Origin: Tomitella gaofuii
GTDB lineage: Bacteria; Actinomycetota; Actinomycetes; Mycobacteriales; Mycobacteriaceae
Assembly: GCF_014126825.1 (NCBI RefSeq)
Contig: NZ_CP059900.1
Span: 1,240,001-1,304,000, forward strand
Length of the DNA: 64,000 nucleotides
Direction of reading: 5' to 3'
Positions 52,077 to 62,556 of the stretch are shown piece after piece. The position numbers and the translations under genes are program-made. Position 1 is the stretch's first letter. Each line of letters opens with the position of its first letter. The notes beneath the pieces were generated by a model, which searched no databases, was not told the DNA's origin, and was given only the letters and a program-made list of their open reading frames with translations.

Positions 52077-52967
52077 GTGCGTCCTACACTGTCTGACTAC
52101 AAGCACTTGAGCACCGGCAAGGTCCGGGAGCTCTACGAGATCGACGAGAAGACCCTGCTCATGGTCGCCTCGGACCGGATCTCGGCGTACGACCACGTCC
52201 TGAGCACCCCCATCCCCGACAAGGGCAAGGTGCTCACCGCGATGAGCGTCTACTTCTTCGACCAGATCTCGGTGCCGAACCACCTCGCCGGGGACGCCGA
52301 GGACGAGCGGATCCCCGAGGAGGTCCTGGGCCGTGCGCTGGTGGTGCACAAGCTCGAGATGATCCCCGTCGAGTGCGTGGCGCGCGGATTCCTCACCGGC
52401 TCCGGGCTGGCCGACTACCGGGAGACGGGCGCGGTGTGCGGCGTCGCGCTGCCGGATGGACTGGTGGAGGCGAGCCGGCTGCCGGAGCCCGTCTTCACCC
52501 CGGCCCGCAAGGCCGCGGTGGGCGAGCACGACGAGAACATCACCTTCGCCCAGGTGGTGGACACGATCGGCACCGACCTCGCCGTCAAGCTGCGCGACGA
52601 CACCATCGACATCTACTCGCGCGCCTCGATGCTCGCTTTCGATCGCGGAATTCTGCTGGCGGACACCAAATTCGAGTTCGGCATGGACCCGGGCGGCAAT
52701 GTGGTGCTGGCCGACGAGGTGCTCACCGCGGACTCTTCCCGGTTCTGGCCGGTGGACGGCTACGCCGAGGGCAACGTGCAGCCCAGTTTCGACAAGCAGT
52801 TCGTGCGCGACTGGCTCACCTCGGAGGAGTCCGGGTGGGACCGCGCATCGGACTCGCCGCCCCCGCCGCTGCCGCAGCGCGTCGTCGACGCCACCCGACA
52901 GCGCTATGTGGAGGCCTACGAGCGGCTCAGCGGTCGCTCGTTCGACGACTGGCCGGGCGGGGAGTGA
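52077..52967 (+). CDS. purC: PurC, SAICAR synthase
   Basis: 296 residues. Motifs [25 protein letters not shown] near 30, [13 protein letters not shown] near 100 and LADTKFEFG near 195; the final DDWPGGE is typical of actinobacteria. GTG 52077, 18 bases after purB. Its stop overlaps the next gene (GTGA). Confidence 0.95.
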   Translation: MRPTLSDYKHLSTGKVRELYEIDEKTLLMVASDRISAYDHVLSTPIPDKGKVLTAMSVYFFDQISVPNHLAGDAEDERIPEEVLGRALVVHKLEMIPVECVARGFLTGSGLADYRETGAVCGVALPDGLVEASRLPEPVFTPARKAAVGEHDENITFAQVVDTIGTDLAVKLRDDTIDIYSRASMLAFDRGILLADTKFEFGMDPGGNVVLADEVLTADSSRFWPVDGYAEGNVQPSFDKQFVRDWLTSEESGWDRASDSPPPPLPQRVVDATRQRYVEAYERLSGRSFDDWPGGE

Positions 52968-55099
52968 CGGCCCCGCAGCGTCCGCCCGTCGCCCCGCGTC
53001 GTCCGCGCCGGCGCACCCACCACGGGGACGTGTTCGTCGACGACTACGAATGGTTGCGGGACAAGGACGCGCCGGAGGTGCGCGCGCACCTCGAAGCGGA
53101 GAACGGCCATACCGACGCGCGGACCGCCGCGCTGACACCGCTACGCGACGCGGTGTTCGACGAGATCCGTTCCCGTGTGCAGGAAACCGACCTCTCGGTG
53201 CCGGTGCGCGACGGGGACTGGTGGTACTACGGCCGCACCGTGGAGGGCCGGCAGTACGCACTGCACTGCCGGGCGCCCGCGGTCGCGGGTGATTGGACGC
53301 CGCCGGAGCTCGCGCCCGGTGTCGCCGTGCCCGGCGAACAGGTGCTGCTCGACGGCAACGCCGAGGCCGAGGGGCACGAGTTCTTCGCGCTCGGCAGATT
53401 CGCCGTCTCCGACGACGGATCGCTGCTGGCGTTCGCCGTCGACACTGCGGGCGATGAGCGGTACACGCTGCGGATCAAGGACCTGCGTTCCGGGGATCTG
53501 CTCGGCGACGAGATCCCCGGCACCTTCCCCGGTGCGGTGTTCTCGCCGGACGGCGGCTACGTGTTCTATCCGACCGTCGATGAGGCGTGGCGCCCCGACA
53601 CCGTCTGGCGACACCGCGTCGGCACGGGGCGCGACGAGGACGTGCGGGTGTTCACCGAACCGGACGAACGCTACTGGCTCGGCATCGGGATCACGCGCAG
53701 TCGCCGGTACTTGGTGATCGAGTTGGGATCCAAGATCACCTCCGAGTCGTGGATCCTGGATGCGGACGATCCCGCCGGCGAGTTCCGGGTGATCCTGCCG
53801 CGCAGGGAAGGCGTCGAGTACGAGATCGACCACGCCGTGGTGGGCGGCGAGGACCGCCTGCTCATCCTCCACAACGCCGAAGGCGCGCAGAACTTCACGC
53901 TCGCCTGGGCACCGGTGGACGAGCCCGCGCGGATGACCGAGGTGCTCGCGCACCGCGAGGACGTGCGCCTGGAACAGGTCGACGCCTTCGCCGGGCATGT
54001 GGCGGTGGGGTACCGCAGCGGCGCCCTCCCGCGCATCGGGGTGATGGCGGTGACCGAAACCGGGTTCGGCGGCCTGCGGGAGATCGTCTTCGGCGAGGAG
54101 CTGTACTCCGCGGGCCTCGGGGCCACGTCCGAGTGGGAGTCGCCGCTGCTGCGCGTCGGCCAGACCTCGTTCATCACCCCGGCGCGGGTGTACGACTACG
54201 AGTTCGCCACGGGCACGTTGCATCTGCGCAAACAGCAGCCGGTGCTGCCGGACCCGTCCGGGCGCGCGTTCGATCCCGCGGACTACGAGCAGAGGCGGGA
54301 GTGGGCGACCGCCCCGGACGGCACCCGCATCCCTGTTTCCGTCATCCGCCGGGTGCCTGGGCCCGGCGGGGTGGAGGAGCCCGCACCGACCCTGCTGTAC
54401 GGCTACGGCTCTTATGAGATCAGCGTGGACCCGGAGTTCTCCATCGCGCGGCTTTCGCTGCTCGACCGGGGCATGGTCTACGCCGTGGCGCACGTCCGCG
54501 GCGGCGGCGAAATGGGTCGGCGCTGGTACGACGACGGCAAGCAGTTGGCCAAGCGGAACACGTTCACCGACTTCATCGCCTGCGCACAACACCTGGTGGA
54601 CACCGGGTGCACCACGCCCGCGCAGCTGGTGGCGGAGGGCGGCAGCGCGGGCGGCATGCTGATGGGCGCGGTGGCGAACATGGCGCCGGAGCTGTTCGCG
54701 GGGATCCTCGCGGTGGTCCCGTTCGTGGACCCGCTGACGTCCATCCTCGACCCGTCGCTGCCGCTCACCGTCATCGAATGGGACGAATGGGGCGATCCGC
54801 TGCACGACCCCGAGGTCTACCGGTACATGAAGTCGTACTCGCCGTACGAGAACGTCGAGGCCCGGCGGTATCCGGCGATCCTCGCGGTCACCAGCATCAA
54901 CGACACGCGGGTGCTGTACGTGGAGCCGGCCAAGTGGGTGGCCCGCCTGCGCGCCGTCGTCGCCCCGGAGGTCTCGGAGACGATCCTGCTCAAGACGGAG
55001 ATGGCCGCGGGCCACGGCGGTGTCAGCGGCCGCTACGACAAGTGGCGGCAGGCGGCGTTCGAGTTCGCGTGGGTGCTGGCCGCCGCGGGGGAGGCGTAG
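52964..55099 (+). CDS. Prolyl oligopeptidase-family serine peptidase (S9A, oligopeptidase B-like)
   Basis: 711 residues. N-terminal beta-propeller region to about 420; C-terminal alpha/beta-hydrolase domain with nucleophile [15 protein letters not shown] near 560, acid Asp near [10 protein letters not shown] and His in [11 protein letters not shown] near 683. Oligopeptidase B-like enzymes cut after basic residues in short peptides; it matches the Rv0781/Rv0782 (ptrB) place beside purC. The GTG start overlaps the purC stop by 4 bases. Confidence 0.92.
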   Translation: MTAPQRPPVAPRRPRRRTHHGDVFVDDYEWLRDKDAPEVRAHLEAENGHTDARTAALTPLRDAVFDEIRSRVQETDLSVPVRDGDWWYYGRTVEGRQYALHCRAPAVAGDWTPPELAPGVAVPGEQVLLDGNAEAEGHEFFALGRFAVSDDGSLLAFAVDTAGDERYTLRIKDLRSGDLLGDEIPGTFPGAVFSPDGGYVFYPTVDEAWRPDTVWRHRVGTGRDEDVRVFTEPDERYWLGIGITRSRRYLVIELGSKITSESWILDADDPAGEFRVILPRREGVEYEIDHAVVGGEDRLLILHNAEGAQNFTLAWAPVDEPARMTEVLAHREDVRLEQVDAFAGHVAVGYRSGALPRIGVMAVTETGFGGLREIVFGEELYSAGLGATSEWESPLLRVGQTSFITPARVYDYEFATGTLHLRKQQPVLPDPSGRAFDPADYEQRREWATAPDGTRIPVSVIRRVPGPGGVEEPAPTLLYGYGSYEISVDPEFSIARLSLLDRGMVYAVAHVRGGGEMGRRWYDDGKQLAKRNTFTDFIACAQHLVDTGCTTPAQLVAEGGSAGGMLMGAVANMAPELFAGILAVVPFVDPLTSILDPSLPLTVIEWDEWGDPLHDPEVYRYMKSYSPYENVEARRYPAILAVTSINDTRVLYVEPAKWVARLRAVVAPEVSETILLKTEMAAGHGGVSGRYDKWRQAAFEFAWVLAAAGEA

Positions 55100-55143
55100 G
55101 CCGCGTCCGCTCCGGCAGTCCGAGCACCGTCTGAGCACGCCGC

Positions 55144-55178
55144 GCGCCGGATCCCGCGACTCAGGCGGGAACCGGCGC
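55144..55178. terminator. Bidirectional terminator between the S9A peptidase and modA
   Basis: GCGCCGGATCCCGC (55144-55157), loop of 7, GCGGGAACCGGCGC (55165-55178); 14-bp arms with one mismatch. Between converging genes. Confidence 0.85.
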
Positions 55179-55205
55179 TCGGATCGGGCGGGGCGGCGTG
55201 CGCGA

Positions 55206-55988
55206 TCAGCGGAAACCCGCCTCGTGCAGGATCCGCTGCCCCTGCTCGCCGGTGACGAGTCCGATGAAGTCGCGCGCCGCCTCCGCCCGGTCGCCGGCGC
55301 CGTCGAGCACCGCGATGGGGTAGTGGTTCACCGCGTGGTCGGCCTCCGGGAAGTCGACGGTCTCGACCCGGTCCACGGCGGACTGCGCGTCGGTGACATA
55401 GACGAGCCCGGCGTCGGCCTGGCCCGCGATGACCTTGCCGAGCACGTCGGTGACGCTGTTCTCCTCGCTGACCGGGCTCAGCTGCACGCCCGCGCCGTCC
55501 TCGATGCGGGCGGCGGCATCACCGCAGGGTACCTGAGGTGCGCACACCACCACCGAGACTCCGGGCCGGGCCAGGTCGGCGAATGTGGCGATGCCGGCGG
55601 GGTTGCCGGGCGGGGTGACGATGGTGAGCACGTTGGAGGTGAACGTCGCGGGTGCCCCGTCGGTGAGCCCTGCCGCGGCGGCGTCCTGCATGACCGCTTC
55701 GTTGGCCGAGGCGAACACGTCCGCGTCGGCGCCGCTCGCGATCTGCTGCTCGAGGGTATTGGAGCCGCCGAAGGAGAACTCCACGTTGCGCTCGGGGTAG
55801 TGCTGCTCGTAGACGCCACCGATCCGGGTGAAGGTGTCTTTGAGTGAGGCTGCTGCGTAGACGGTGAGCGTGTCGGACGTGCCGGTCCCGCATGCGGACG
55901 CGGTGACGATGGTCAGGAACGCGACCGCAGCGATACCGCACGTACGGAGGATGGTCGGCCGCGTGCGCCGCGGTGGGGCCGCCGTCAT
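55206..55988 (-). CDS. modA: ModA-like molybdate-binding lipoprotein
   Basis: 260 residues. Signal peptide with lipobox (VTASACGTG), then the ModA fold: LTVYAAASLKDTFTRIGGVY, SFGGSNTLEQQIASGADADV near 72, and AGQADAGLVYVTDAQ near 190. It captures molybdate or tungstate outside the membrane for a ModBC permease, but no modB or modC follows: a terminator and the S9A gene come next. It overlaps the upstream regulator by 4 bases. Confidence 0.9.
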   Translation of the reverse strand: MTAAPPRRTRPTILRTCGIAAVAFLTIVTASACGTGTSDTLTVYAAASLKDTFTRIGGVYEQHYPERNVEFSFGGSNTLEQQIASGADADVFASANEAVMQDAAAAGLTDGAPATFTSNVLTIVTPPGNPAGIATFADLARPGVSVVVCAPQVPCGDAAARIEDGAGVQLSPVSEENSVTDVLGKVIAGQADAGLVYVTDAQSAVDRVETVDFPEADHAVNHYPIAVLDGAGDRAEAARDFIGLVTGEQGQRILHEAGFR

Positions 55989-56401
55989 CGCGGACCGTCC
56001 TCGAGTACGGTCGGCGTCTCGACGATGACGTTGGTGGACTTGACCACGGCGACAGCGAGCACGCCGGGGGCAAGCCCCAGTTCGCGTGCGGAATCGGCGC
56101 TGATGAGCGAGACGACCGAGTGCGGGCCGGCCTGGATCTCCACCTGGGCCATCACGCCGTCCGTCTTGACTTCGGTCACGAGCCCCACCAAGCGGTTGCG
56201 TGCGGAACGGCCCACGGACGAGGGGTCGTTCGCGGCGGCGGCGTGGGCGCGGGCGTGGCGTGCCAGGGCCGCGCCGTCGATCATCGTCACTCCACCGGAA
56301 CGGCTTGCGGCAGGCAGTGCGCCGGTGTCGATGAGGCGGCGCACTGTGTCGGTGCTGACGCCGAGGAGGTCGGCGGCGTGGCGAACACGATACTCGGACA
56401 T
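55985..56401 (-). CDS. Molybdate-responsive regulator: HTH plus Mop (TOBE) domain
   Basis: 138 residues. N-terminal excisionase/MerR-like HTH (YRVRHAADLLGVSTDTVRRLI, residues 4-45); C-terminal Mop/TOBE domain (RNRLVGLVTEVKTDGVMAQV, then SADSARELGLAPGVLAVAVV), which binds molybdate. It precedes modA with an ATGA overlap, so it probably senses molybdate and controls this operon. ATG 56401. Confidence 0.88.
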   Translation of the reverse strand: MSEYRVRHAADLLGVSTDTVRRLIDTGALPAASRSGGVTMIDGAALARHARAHAAAANDPSSVGRSARNRLVGLVTEVKTDGVMAQVEIQAGPHSVVSLISADSARELGLAPGVLAVAVVKSTNVIVETPTVLEDGPR

Positions 56402-56535
56402 GCGACTATTCAAGCGTATTTTCACCGCAGATGCGACAGGATTCGCGAATGGTCTCAAGATTGCGTCAGGTCTGGAACTCCGTCCCCGGGGAGAGACCCT
56501 CCCGGGGCGGGCTCGGCGGTGGGTAGCGTGAGGGC

Positions 56536-57033
56536 ATGAGCGCAGACGACCTGATGAACCTGTCCATCAACACCCTGGCCGGCGAGCCGACGACGATCGC
56601 GCAGACGGCCGGATCCGGCCCGGTGCTGGCGGTGAACGTGGCGTCCAAGTGCGGGCTCACGCCGCAGTACACCGCGCTGGAGAAGCTTGCGGAGGACTAC
56701 GCCGCGCGCGGCCTCACGGTGGTGGGCTTCCCCTGCAACCAGTTCATGGGGCAGGAACCCGGCACCGCCGAGGAGATCGCCGAGTTCTGCTCCGCCACCT
56801 ACGGGGTCACGTTCCCGCTGATGGAGAAGATCGAGGTGAACGGCGAGGGCCGGCACCCCGTCTACGGCGTGCTCACGGAGAAGGCCGACGATGCGGGCGA
56901 GGCCGGCGATGTGCAGTGGAACTTCGAGAAGTTCCTCATCGCCGCCGACGGCACGGTGCTGCGGCGCTTCCGGCCGACGACGACGCCGGACGATCCGGCC
57001 GTCGTCGAGGCCGTAGAGGCGGCGCTGGGCTGA
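56536..57033 (+). CDS. Glutathione peroxidase family thiol peroxidase
   Basis: 165 residues. Peroxidatic Cys39 in VASKCGLTPQY, second Cys67 in GFPCNQFMGQEPG, and the Trp/Asn of QWNFEKFLI near residue 127. In actinobacteria these use thioredoxin or mycothiol rather than glutathione. ATG 56536. The last codons and stop lie inside a 15-bp tandem repeat. Confidence 0.93.
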   Translation: MSADDLMNLSINTLAGEPTTIAQTAGSGPVLAVNVASKCGLTPQYTALEKLAEDYAARGLTVVGFPCNQFMGQEPGTAEEIAEFCSATYGVTFPLMEKIEVNGEGRHPVYGVLTEKADDAGEAGDVQWNFEKFLIAADGTVLRRFRPTTTPDDPAVVEAVEAALG

Positions 57034-57080
57034 GCGGCGCTGGGCTGAGCGGTGCTGGGCTGAGCGGCGCTGGGCTGAGC
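57021..57080. repeat. Four 15-bp tandem repeats spanning the gpx stop codon
   Basis: GGCGCTGGGCTGAGC occurs four times in a row (one unit with GGTGC). The first copy contains the last codons AALG and the TGA stop of the peroxidase; each later copy repeats the same AALG-stop reading. Slippage of the gene end. Confidence 0.93.
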
Positions 57081-57087
57081 GGGCCGG

Positions 57088-57756
57088 TCAGGGGAGGGGG
57101 ATCTCCACGGCCTCCTCGCGCGGCGGCGTGAGGAACCGGGTGCCGGAGGGGCCGAGGTTCTGCAGCTGGCCCAGGTAGATGCCCAGCCCGGGTTCGGAGA
57201 CGATGGCGGTGTGGATCGGGATCGCGACGCGCGGCGCGACGGCGCGGAAGTAGTCGACGGTCTCTTGCAACTTGGACCACGGCGCGGTGGCGGGCAGCGC
57301 GAGGACGTCGACCGGCTGGTCCGGGACGAACAACGCGTCGCCGGGGTGCAGGAACGCGTGCGCCTGCTGCGGCGTGGAGAACAGGAAGCACGCGTTGTCC
57401 ACCAGCGGGATGTCCGGGTGGATCGTCGCGTGGGTGCCGCCGGCCACGTCCACGCGCACGTCGGCGATGTGGAACGCGTCGCCGGTGCGCGCGGCGGTGA
57501 ACCGTGCACCCCATGCCTCGCCCGCCCACAGCTGGGCGCTCTGCGGGTCGCAGTACGCCGCGGCCTGCGGGTTGGCCGCAAGCAGGGCGGGCAGGCGCGC
57601 GACGTCGCCGTGGTCCGGGTGCTGATGGGTCACGAGGATCGCGTCGAGGCCGGTGAGCTGTTCGAAGCCCGCCGACAGGTTGCCGGGGTCGATGAGGATG
57701 CGTGCGTCCCCGAGTTCCACGAGCACGCACGAGTGGCCGTAGTGAGTCAGTCGCAT
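57088..57756 (-). CDS. Metallo-beta-lactamase-fold hydrolase (Rv0786c-like)
   Basis: 222 residues. Zinc motif H-x-H-x-DH at residues 44-49 (THQHPDHGD), preceded by RILIDPG near residue 20. A later PIHTAIV carries a further metal-ligand His. UlaG/RomA-like soluble hydrolase; substrate unknown. Converges with gpx and is divergent from purS. Confidence 0.88.
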   Translation of the reverse strand: MRLTHYGHSCVLVELGDARILIDPGNLSAGFEQLTGLDAILVTHQHPDHGDVARLPALLAANPQAAAYCDPQSAQLWAGEAWGARFTAARTGDAFHIADVRVDVAGGTHATIHPDIPLVDNACFLFSTPQQAHAFLHPGDALFVPDQPVDVLALPATAPWSKLQETVDYFRAVAPRVAIPIHTAIVSEPGLGIYLGQLQNLGPSGTRFLTPPREEAVEIPLP

Positions 57757-57899
57757 GGCACCAGTATGCGACGGAACCGGACCGGTAGACTGCCGGGTGG
57801 CCGGCGGGTGCCGGCCGGGCGCCTCAGCCGGGGTTCCCGCAATCCGTACCGGATCCGGCGCCGGATCCGGCCTTTCGTATCGACTTCGAGGAGCGACGC

Positions 57900-58142
57900 G
57901 TGGCCCGTGTAGTGGTGGACGTCATGCCCAAGGAAGAGATCCTGGACCCGCAGGGGCAGGCCATCGCCGGGGCGCTCGGCCGGCTCGGGTACGCCGGGGT
58001 GTCGGGCGTGCGGCAGGGCAAGCGTTTCGAGCTCGAGGTCGACGGCTCCGTCTCGGATGCGGACCTGGCCAAGATCGCCGAGGATCTGCTGGCCAACACG
58101 GTCATCGAGGACTGGAACGTCACCCGGGTGCAGCAGTCATGA
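57900..58142 (+). CDS. purS: PurS subunit of FGAM synthase
   Basis: 80 residues, GTG start with GAGGAGCG just upstream. [20 protein letters not shown] and [12 protein letters not shown] are typical of PurS, the small bridging subunit of the three-part FGAM synthetase (PurL-PurQ-PurS). ATGA overlap with purQ. Confidence 0.93.
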   Translation: MARVVVDVMPKEEILDPQGQAIAGALGRLGYAGVSGVRQGKRFELEVDGSVSDADLAKIAEDLLANTVIEDWNVTRVQQS

Positions 58143-58819
58143 GCGCGCGTATCGGCGTCATCACCTTCCCCGGCACCCTCGACGACGTCGACGCGGCCCG
58201 CGCGGTGCGGGCATCCGGCGCGGAGGCGGTGAAACTGTGGCACGGCGACGCAGACCTCAAGGGCGTCGACGCGGTGGTCGTCCCCGGCGGCTTCTCCTAT
58301 GGTGATTATCTGCGCTGCGGCGCCATCGCCCGCTTCTCTCCGGTGATGGGCGAGGTGGTCGAGGCTGCCGGCAAGGGCATGCCGGTCCTCGGCATCTGCA
58401 ACGGTTTCCAGGTGCTGTGCGAGGCCGGCCTGCTGCCGGGTGCCCTCACCCGCAATGAGGACCTCCTGTTCCTCTGCCGCGACCAGTGGCTGCGCGTGGA
58501 GTCGGACGCCACCGCGTGGACGGCGCGGTACGACGCCGGCGCGGAGATCCTCATCCCGCTCAAGTCGGGCGAGGGCCGCTACCAGGCCCCGGCCGACGTG
58601 CTCGAGCGGCTCGAAGGCGAGGGCCGCGTGGTGTTCCGCTACGTGGGCGACAACCCCAATGGATCGCAGAACGCCATCGCCGGCGTGGCCTCCGAGAACG
58701 GCCGGGTGGTGGGTTTGATGCCGCACCCGGAGCACGCTACCGAGGCGCTCACCGGCCCCAGCGACGACGGCCTGGGCATGTTCCTGTCGGTGCTCGACGG
58801 GGTGCTGGCGGGCGCCTGA
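58139..58819 (+). CDS. purQ: PurQ, glutaminase subunit of FGAM synthase
   Basis: 226 residues, class I glutamine amidotransferase. Nucleophile Cys in GICNGFQVL near residue 86; His and Glu in PHPEHATE near 195; [12 protein letters not shown] near 50 is the conserved glutamine-site loop. It supplies ammonia to PurL. Confidence 0.95.
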   Translation: MSARIGVITFPGTLDDVDAARAVRASGAEAVKLWHGDADLKGVDAVVVPGGFSYGDYLRCGAIARFSPVMGEVVEAAGKGMPVLGICNGFQVLCEAGLLPGALTRNEDLLFLCRDQWLRVESDATAWTARYDAGAEILIPLKSGEGRYQAPADVLERLEGEGRVVFRYVGDNPNGSQNAIAGVASENGRVVGLMPHPEHATEALTGPSDDGLGMFLSVLDGVLAGA

Positions 58820-58840
58820 CCGGTCGGGCGCACTTTCCAG

Positions 58841-58885
58841 TCCGAGCACCGGTTCCCGCCAGATGGCCGGGATCCGGTGCTCGGA
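58841..58885. terminator. Bidirectional terminator between purQ and the encapsulin gene
   Basis: TCCGAGCACCGG (58841-58852) pairs perfectly with CCGGTGCTCGGA (58874-58885), with an inner TCCCG/CGGGA stem. Between converging purQ and the encapsulin gene. Confidence 0.9.
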
Positions 58886-58933
58886 TGGTGTACGTGGCAC
58901 TCGGATCGGTCTGCGCGCGCGTGAGCGCCCGGG

Positions 58934-59734
58934 CTATGCGCCCAGAGTCACGGCGGCCTCGTCGGAGTACACGGCGAAGGTGAACGACTCGGTCAGGTAC
59001 AGCTCGATGTTCTCGGCGTCGTGCGCGGTGTATCCGATGGACAGGTCCTGGCCGATGTGCAGCGCGAAGTCGCCGCCGCGGGTGGTGAGCACCACGGCGC
59101 CCTCCAGCCCCGGCGCCCACACGATCTCGCCGTCGATGAGCCGCTTGAGGTGCTCCTTGATGGGGTATCCGTGGTCGGTGGTCTCCGAGACGGCGGTGAA
59201 GGACTCCGCGTCCATGAGGATCGAGTATGGGCCGTCCACGCCGTCGAGGCGCAGAATGCTCAGCGCCTGGGCGAGTGCGGTGGGCGCCTGCAGCGGGTCG
59301 CCCGGGAGCGCCATCGGCTCGTGGGAGGTGGCCTGCTTGATGCCGGTGATACGCGCGGCCGCATACCCTTCGAAGACGGCGCGGTCTTCGTGCAGGGCGA
59401 TGGTCTTGGCGGCCTCCTTCACCGGATCCCAATCGGAATCCTGCGCACCGCGCTCGACGTCGTCGACGGCGGTGCGCGTCACCGTGAACGGCACCCGCAG
59501 CTCGACGACGGGCCGGGAGGTGCGAAGCCGGGCCTGGACGCCGCCGCCCGGCGCGTCGATCGCCTCGGTGTGGCCTGTGCCCACGGCGGCCAGGTCGAGG
59601 CCGGCGGGGCCGACGACGTCGACGACGCGGCGTCCGGCGATGTTCCGCTTGAAGGTGCGCCGGGCCTCCTCCTCGATCTCGGCCCACGCGCCGTCGGTGA
59701 TCGGTGCGAGTTCACGGTGCAGATTGCTCATCAT
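58934..59734 (-). CDS. Family 1 encapsulin shell protein
   Basis: 266 residues, HK97-fold encapsulin (Cfp29/Rv0798c-like). Blocks: MSNLHRELAPITDGAWAEIE, RRVVDVVGPAGLDLAAVGTG near 37, DDVERGAQDSDWDPVKEAAK near 93 and the C-terminal YLTESFTFAVYSDEAAV. It assembles into a protein nanocompartment that holds the DyP peroxidase encoded just upstream (9 bases apart). AGGAG 6 bases before ATG 59734. Confidence 0.95.
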   Translation of the reverse strand: MMSNLHRELAPITDGAWAEIEEEARRTFKRNIAGRRVVDVVGPAGLDLAAVGTGHTEAIDAPGGGVQARLRTSRPVVELRVPFTVTRTAVDDVERGAQDSDWDPVKEAAKTIALHEDRAVFEGYAAARITGIKQATSHEPMALPGDPLQAPTALAQALSILRLDGVDGPYSILMDAESFTAVSETTDHGYPIKEHLKRLIDGEIVWAPGLEGAVVLTTRGGDFALHIGQDLSIGYTAHDAENIELYLTESFTFAVYSDEAAVTLGA

Positions 59735-59743
59735 GCGTCACTC

Positions 59744-60802
59744 CTACTTGAGGCTGCCGATTCCGAGGGAATCGTCGGTGTCGGGGGAGGGGGTGGTGGC
59801 GTCGTCGGTCTCCTCCGCCCCGGCGCCCCCCGCGACCGGCGCCGGGGGGAGATCGCCGAGGAAGGACTGGGACGGGGCGAAGTACAGGTTGCCGGTCTGG
59901 GGCGTGGAGAAGTCGAGGAGCCTGTCGTAGTTGCCGGGCGGGTCCCCCAGAAACATGTTGCGCAGCATGCGCTCGAGCGTGTCCGCGCGCTTGGCATACC
60001 CGATGAAGTAGGTGCCGTGCAGGTCCGCGGTGGGGGTGCCGAAGGGCATGTTGGCGCGGTAGATGGCCAGGTCGTTGCCGTCGTCGTCGGCGATGTCGGT
60101 GAGCGCCACGTGGGAGTTGACCGGCTGGTCGTCACCGAGCTCGATGTCGTCGAGCTTGGTGCGGCCCACGACACGTTGCTGCTCCTCGACGGAGACGGCG
60201 TTCCAGGCGTCCATGTCGTGGTGGTACCGCTGCACGATGACGTAGCTCCCGGCGGCGAACGGGTCGCCGGCGTCGATATAGGCGGCGTCTGCCGCCTCCG
60301 CGCCCTCCGGGTTCTCCGTGCCGTCGACGAAGCCGAGCAGGTTGCGGCGGTCGAAATACTGGAACCCGTGCACCTCGTCGACGGCGCTGACGGCGCCGCG
60401 CAGCGCGCCCATGATCTGGTCGGCCAAGGCGAAGCAGGCGCCGGGCGACTCCGCCTGGATGTGGAAGAGCAGGTCCCCCGGAGTGGAGGGGGCACGGTGC
60501 CGACCGCCGTCGAGCTCGACGAACGGGTGCAGCTCCGGCGGCGGATCCGCGGCGAACAGCCGGGGCCAGGCCTCGGCGCCGATGCCGATGACGACTTCCG
60601 GCGACGCATCGGGTCTGCGGAACGCGACCGCCCTGCGCAGACCGGCGACGTCGGGCAGCAGGGCCCGCACGGCGTCCTCGCCGCCGGCGTCGATGGTGAG
60701 CGTGAGGAAGATCGCGGCGGAGGTCAGCGGCGTCGCGACCGACTGGGGTTTCGCAGGCGGCAGGCTCGCTCCGCCGGAACGATTCTCGGGCCCGTCGGGC
60801 AT
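59744..60802 (-). CDS. Dye-decolorizing peroxidase, encapsulin cargo
   Basis: 352 residues, heme DyP fold. Catalytic GFVDGTENP (GxxDG with distal Asp) near residue 155; the proximal-heme His is expected in the NSHVALTD region near 216, and an Arg lies in [13 protein letters not shown] near 250. The C-terminus ends in [10 protein letters not shown] after a flexible linker ([16 protein letters not shown]), the established cargo-loading peptide that docks in the encapsulin. It precedes the encapsulin by 9 bases on the same strand. ATG 60802. Confidence 0.95.
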   Translation of the reverse strand: MPDGPENRSGGASLPPAKPQSVATPLTSAAIFLTLTIDAGGEDAVRALLPDVAGLRRAVAFRRPDASPEVVIGIGAEAWPRLFAADPPPELHPFVELDGGRHRAPSTPGDLLFHIQAESPGACFALADQIMGALRGAVSAVDEVHGFQYFDRRNLLGFVDGTENPEGAEAADAAYIDAGDPFAAGSYVIVQRYHHDMDAWNAVSVEEQQRVVGRTKLDDIELGDDQPVNSHVALTDIADDDGNDLAIYRANMPFGTPTADLHGTYFIGYAKRADTLERMLRNMFLGDPPGNYDRLLDFSTPQTGNLYFAPSQSFLGDLPPAPVAGGAGAEETDDATTPSPDTDDSLGIGSLK

Positions 60803-61001
60803 CGATGGTCTCCTGTCCGTGGTCGGCCCCCGCGCGGGAGGCGGCGGTCCCCGCATCGGCCGGCGGTGGGCCGATTCGGCACCCGGCCGGGTGCTTTCGC
60901 GCGCTACTCGAACATGCGTCTACCACCGTAATGGAACGGCTCTCGTGCGGCACCCGGTCGGCGCAGGGACCGTTGTCGTCAGCGCCTGCCATGATGGCGT
61001 C

Positions 61002-62423
61002 ATGGTCACCGCTGACACGCCCGTTCCCGAGGGATCCGGCAGCCCTGATGGATCCGGCACCCCCGACACCTCCGCCGACGCGACGGGCCTGTGCGGGTTC
61101 ATCGACTCGTCGCCGTCCCCGTTCCACGCGTGCGCTACGACGGCGGCGCGCCTGCGGACCGCCGGTTTCCGCGAGCTCGACGAGGCCGACGGGTGGCCGG
61201 CGGAGCCCGGGCGGTACTTCCTCGTGCGCGGCGGCTCCCTCATCGCCTGGCAGTCCCGCGCCCGCAGCGCGGACACGAACGTCCCGGCGCCGTTCCCTGC
61301 GCGGCCGTTCCGCATCATCGGCGCTCACACGGACAGCCCCAACCTGCGCGTCAAGCAGCACCCGGAGATCGACTCGGCGGGCTGGCGCATGGTGGGCCTC
61401 GAACCGTACGGCGGCGCCTGGCTCAATTCCTGGCTGGACCGCGACCTGGGTGTGTCCGGCCGCCTGGCGGTGGCGGCGCCCTCCGGGGGCGGGGTGGAGC
61501 ACCGGCTGGTGCGCGTGGACGAGCCGGTGCTGCGCGTGCCGCAGCTCGCCATCCACCTGTCCGAGGACCGCAAGGGCGTGCAACTCGACCCGCAGCGCCA
61601 CGTCGACGCCGTGTACGGGCTGGGCGCGTGGGAGGACGGGGCCGCGGGCGGGTTTCTTGGCCGGCTCGCGGCGCGCGCGGGCGTCCCGGCGGAGTCGGTG
61701 CTGGGGTGGGAACTCATGACGCACGATCTGGCCCCCAGTGCTGTCACCGGGGCGGACGGCGAGCTGGTCAGCGCGCCACGGCTGGACAACCTCGCCACCT
61801 GCTACGCCGGTCTGAGCGCGCTGCTGGACACGGTGGGGCCGAAGGTGTCCGTGGGCGACGGCGCAGACTCCGATGGTGTGGCGGACCCGGGCGCGGCGGA
61901 TCCGGTGGTGGTGCTGTTCGACCACGAAGAAGTGGGGAGCATGTCCGCGCGCGGCGCCTTCTCCGACCTGCTCGGCACGGTGCTCGAACGGATCGTGCTG
62001 GCGCGCGGCGGCGGGCGCGACGACTACCTGCGCGCGATCGCCGGATCGGTGTGCGTCTCGGGCGACATGGCGCACGCCACGCACCCCAATTATCCGGAAC
62101 GCCACGAGCCCCGGCACCGCATTCGCGCCGGCGGCGGCCCCGTCCTCAAGGTCAATCAGAACCTCCGCTACGCCTCCGATGCCACCGGCGCCGCGGAGTT
62201 CGCCCTGGCCTGCGATCGGGCCGGGGTGCCGCTGCAGCGGTACGTGCACCGCGCGGACCTGCCGTGCGGGTCGACCATCGGCCCCATCACCGCCTCGCGC
62301 ACCGGCATCACCACCGTGGACGTCGGGGCGCCGCAGCTGGCCATGCATTCCGCGCGGGAGCTGATGGCCGCCTCGGACGTCGCGGCGTACGCGGCGGCGC
62401 TGGCGGCGTTCCTGGCCGGCTGA
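61002..62423 (+). CDS. M18-family aspartyl aminopeptidase (PepC-like)
   Basis: 473 residues. Zinc-ligand and catalytic blocks: [12 protein letters not shown] near residue 108, [17 protein letters not shown] near 252, [15 protein letters not shown] near 305 and the C-terminal [15 protein letters not shown] near 447. Matches Rv0800 beside the encapsulin locus. The first 25 residues are Gly/Ser/Pro/Asp-rich and repetitive ([16 protein letters not shown]). ATG 61002. Confidence 0.92.
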   Translation: MVTADTPVPEGSGSPDGSGTPDTSADATGLCGFIDSSPSPFHACATTAARLRTAGFRELDEADGWPAEPGRYFLVRGGSLIAWQSRARSADTNVPAPFPARPFRIIGAHTDSPNLRVKQHPEIDSAGWRMVGLEPYGGAWLNSWLDRDLGVSGRLAVAAPSGGGVEHRLVRVDEPVLRVPQLAIHLSEDRKGVQLDPQRHVDAVYGLGAWEDGAAGGFLGRLAARAGVPAESVLGWELMTHDLAPSAVTGADGELVSAPRLDNLATCYAGLSALLDTVGPKVSVGDGADSDGVADPGAADPVVVLFDHEEVGSMSARGAFSDLLGTVLERIVLARGGGRDDYLRAIAGSVCVSGDMAHATHPNYPERHEPRHRIRAGGGPVLKVNQNLRYASDATGAAEFALACDRAGVPLQRYVHRADLPCGSTIGPITASRTGITTVDVGAPQLAMHSARELMAASDVAAYAAALAAFLAG

Positions 62424-62556
62424 GCGCCTCCGTGGCCGGGGCCCCGCGCTCGGCCGGTCGCCGGGGCCACCTGCCAGCGGGGGAGGAACCCGCACGGATA
62501 GACTGGCCACGCCATCGCCGTGGGCATTCCGCTGCACCGAAAGGACCCCTCCACCC

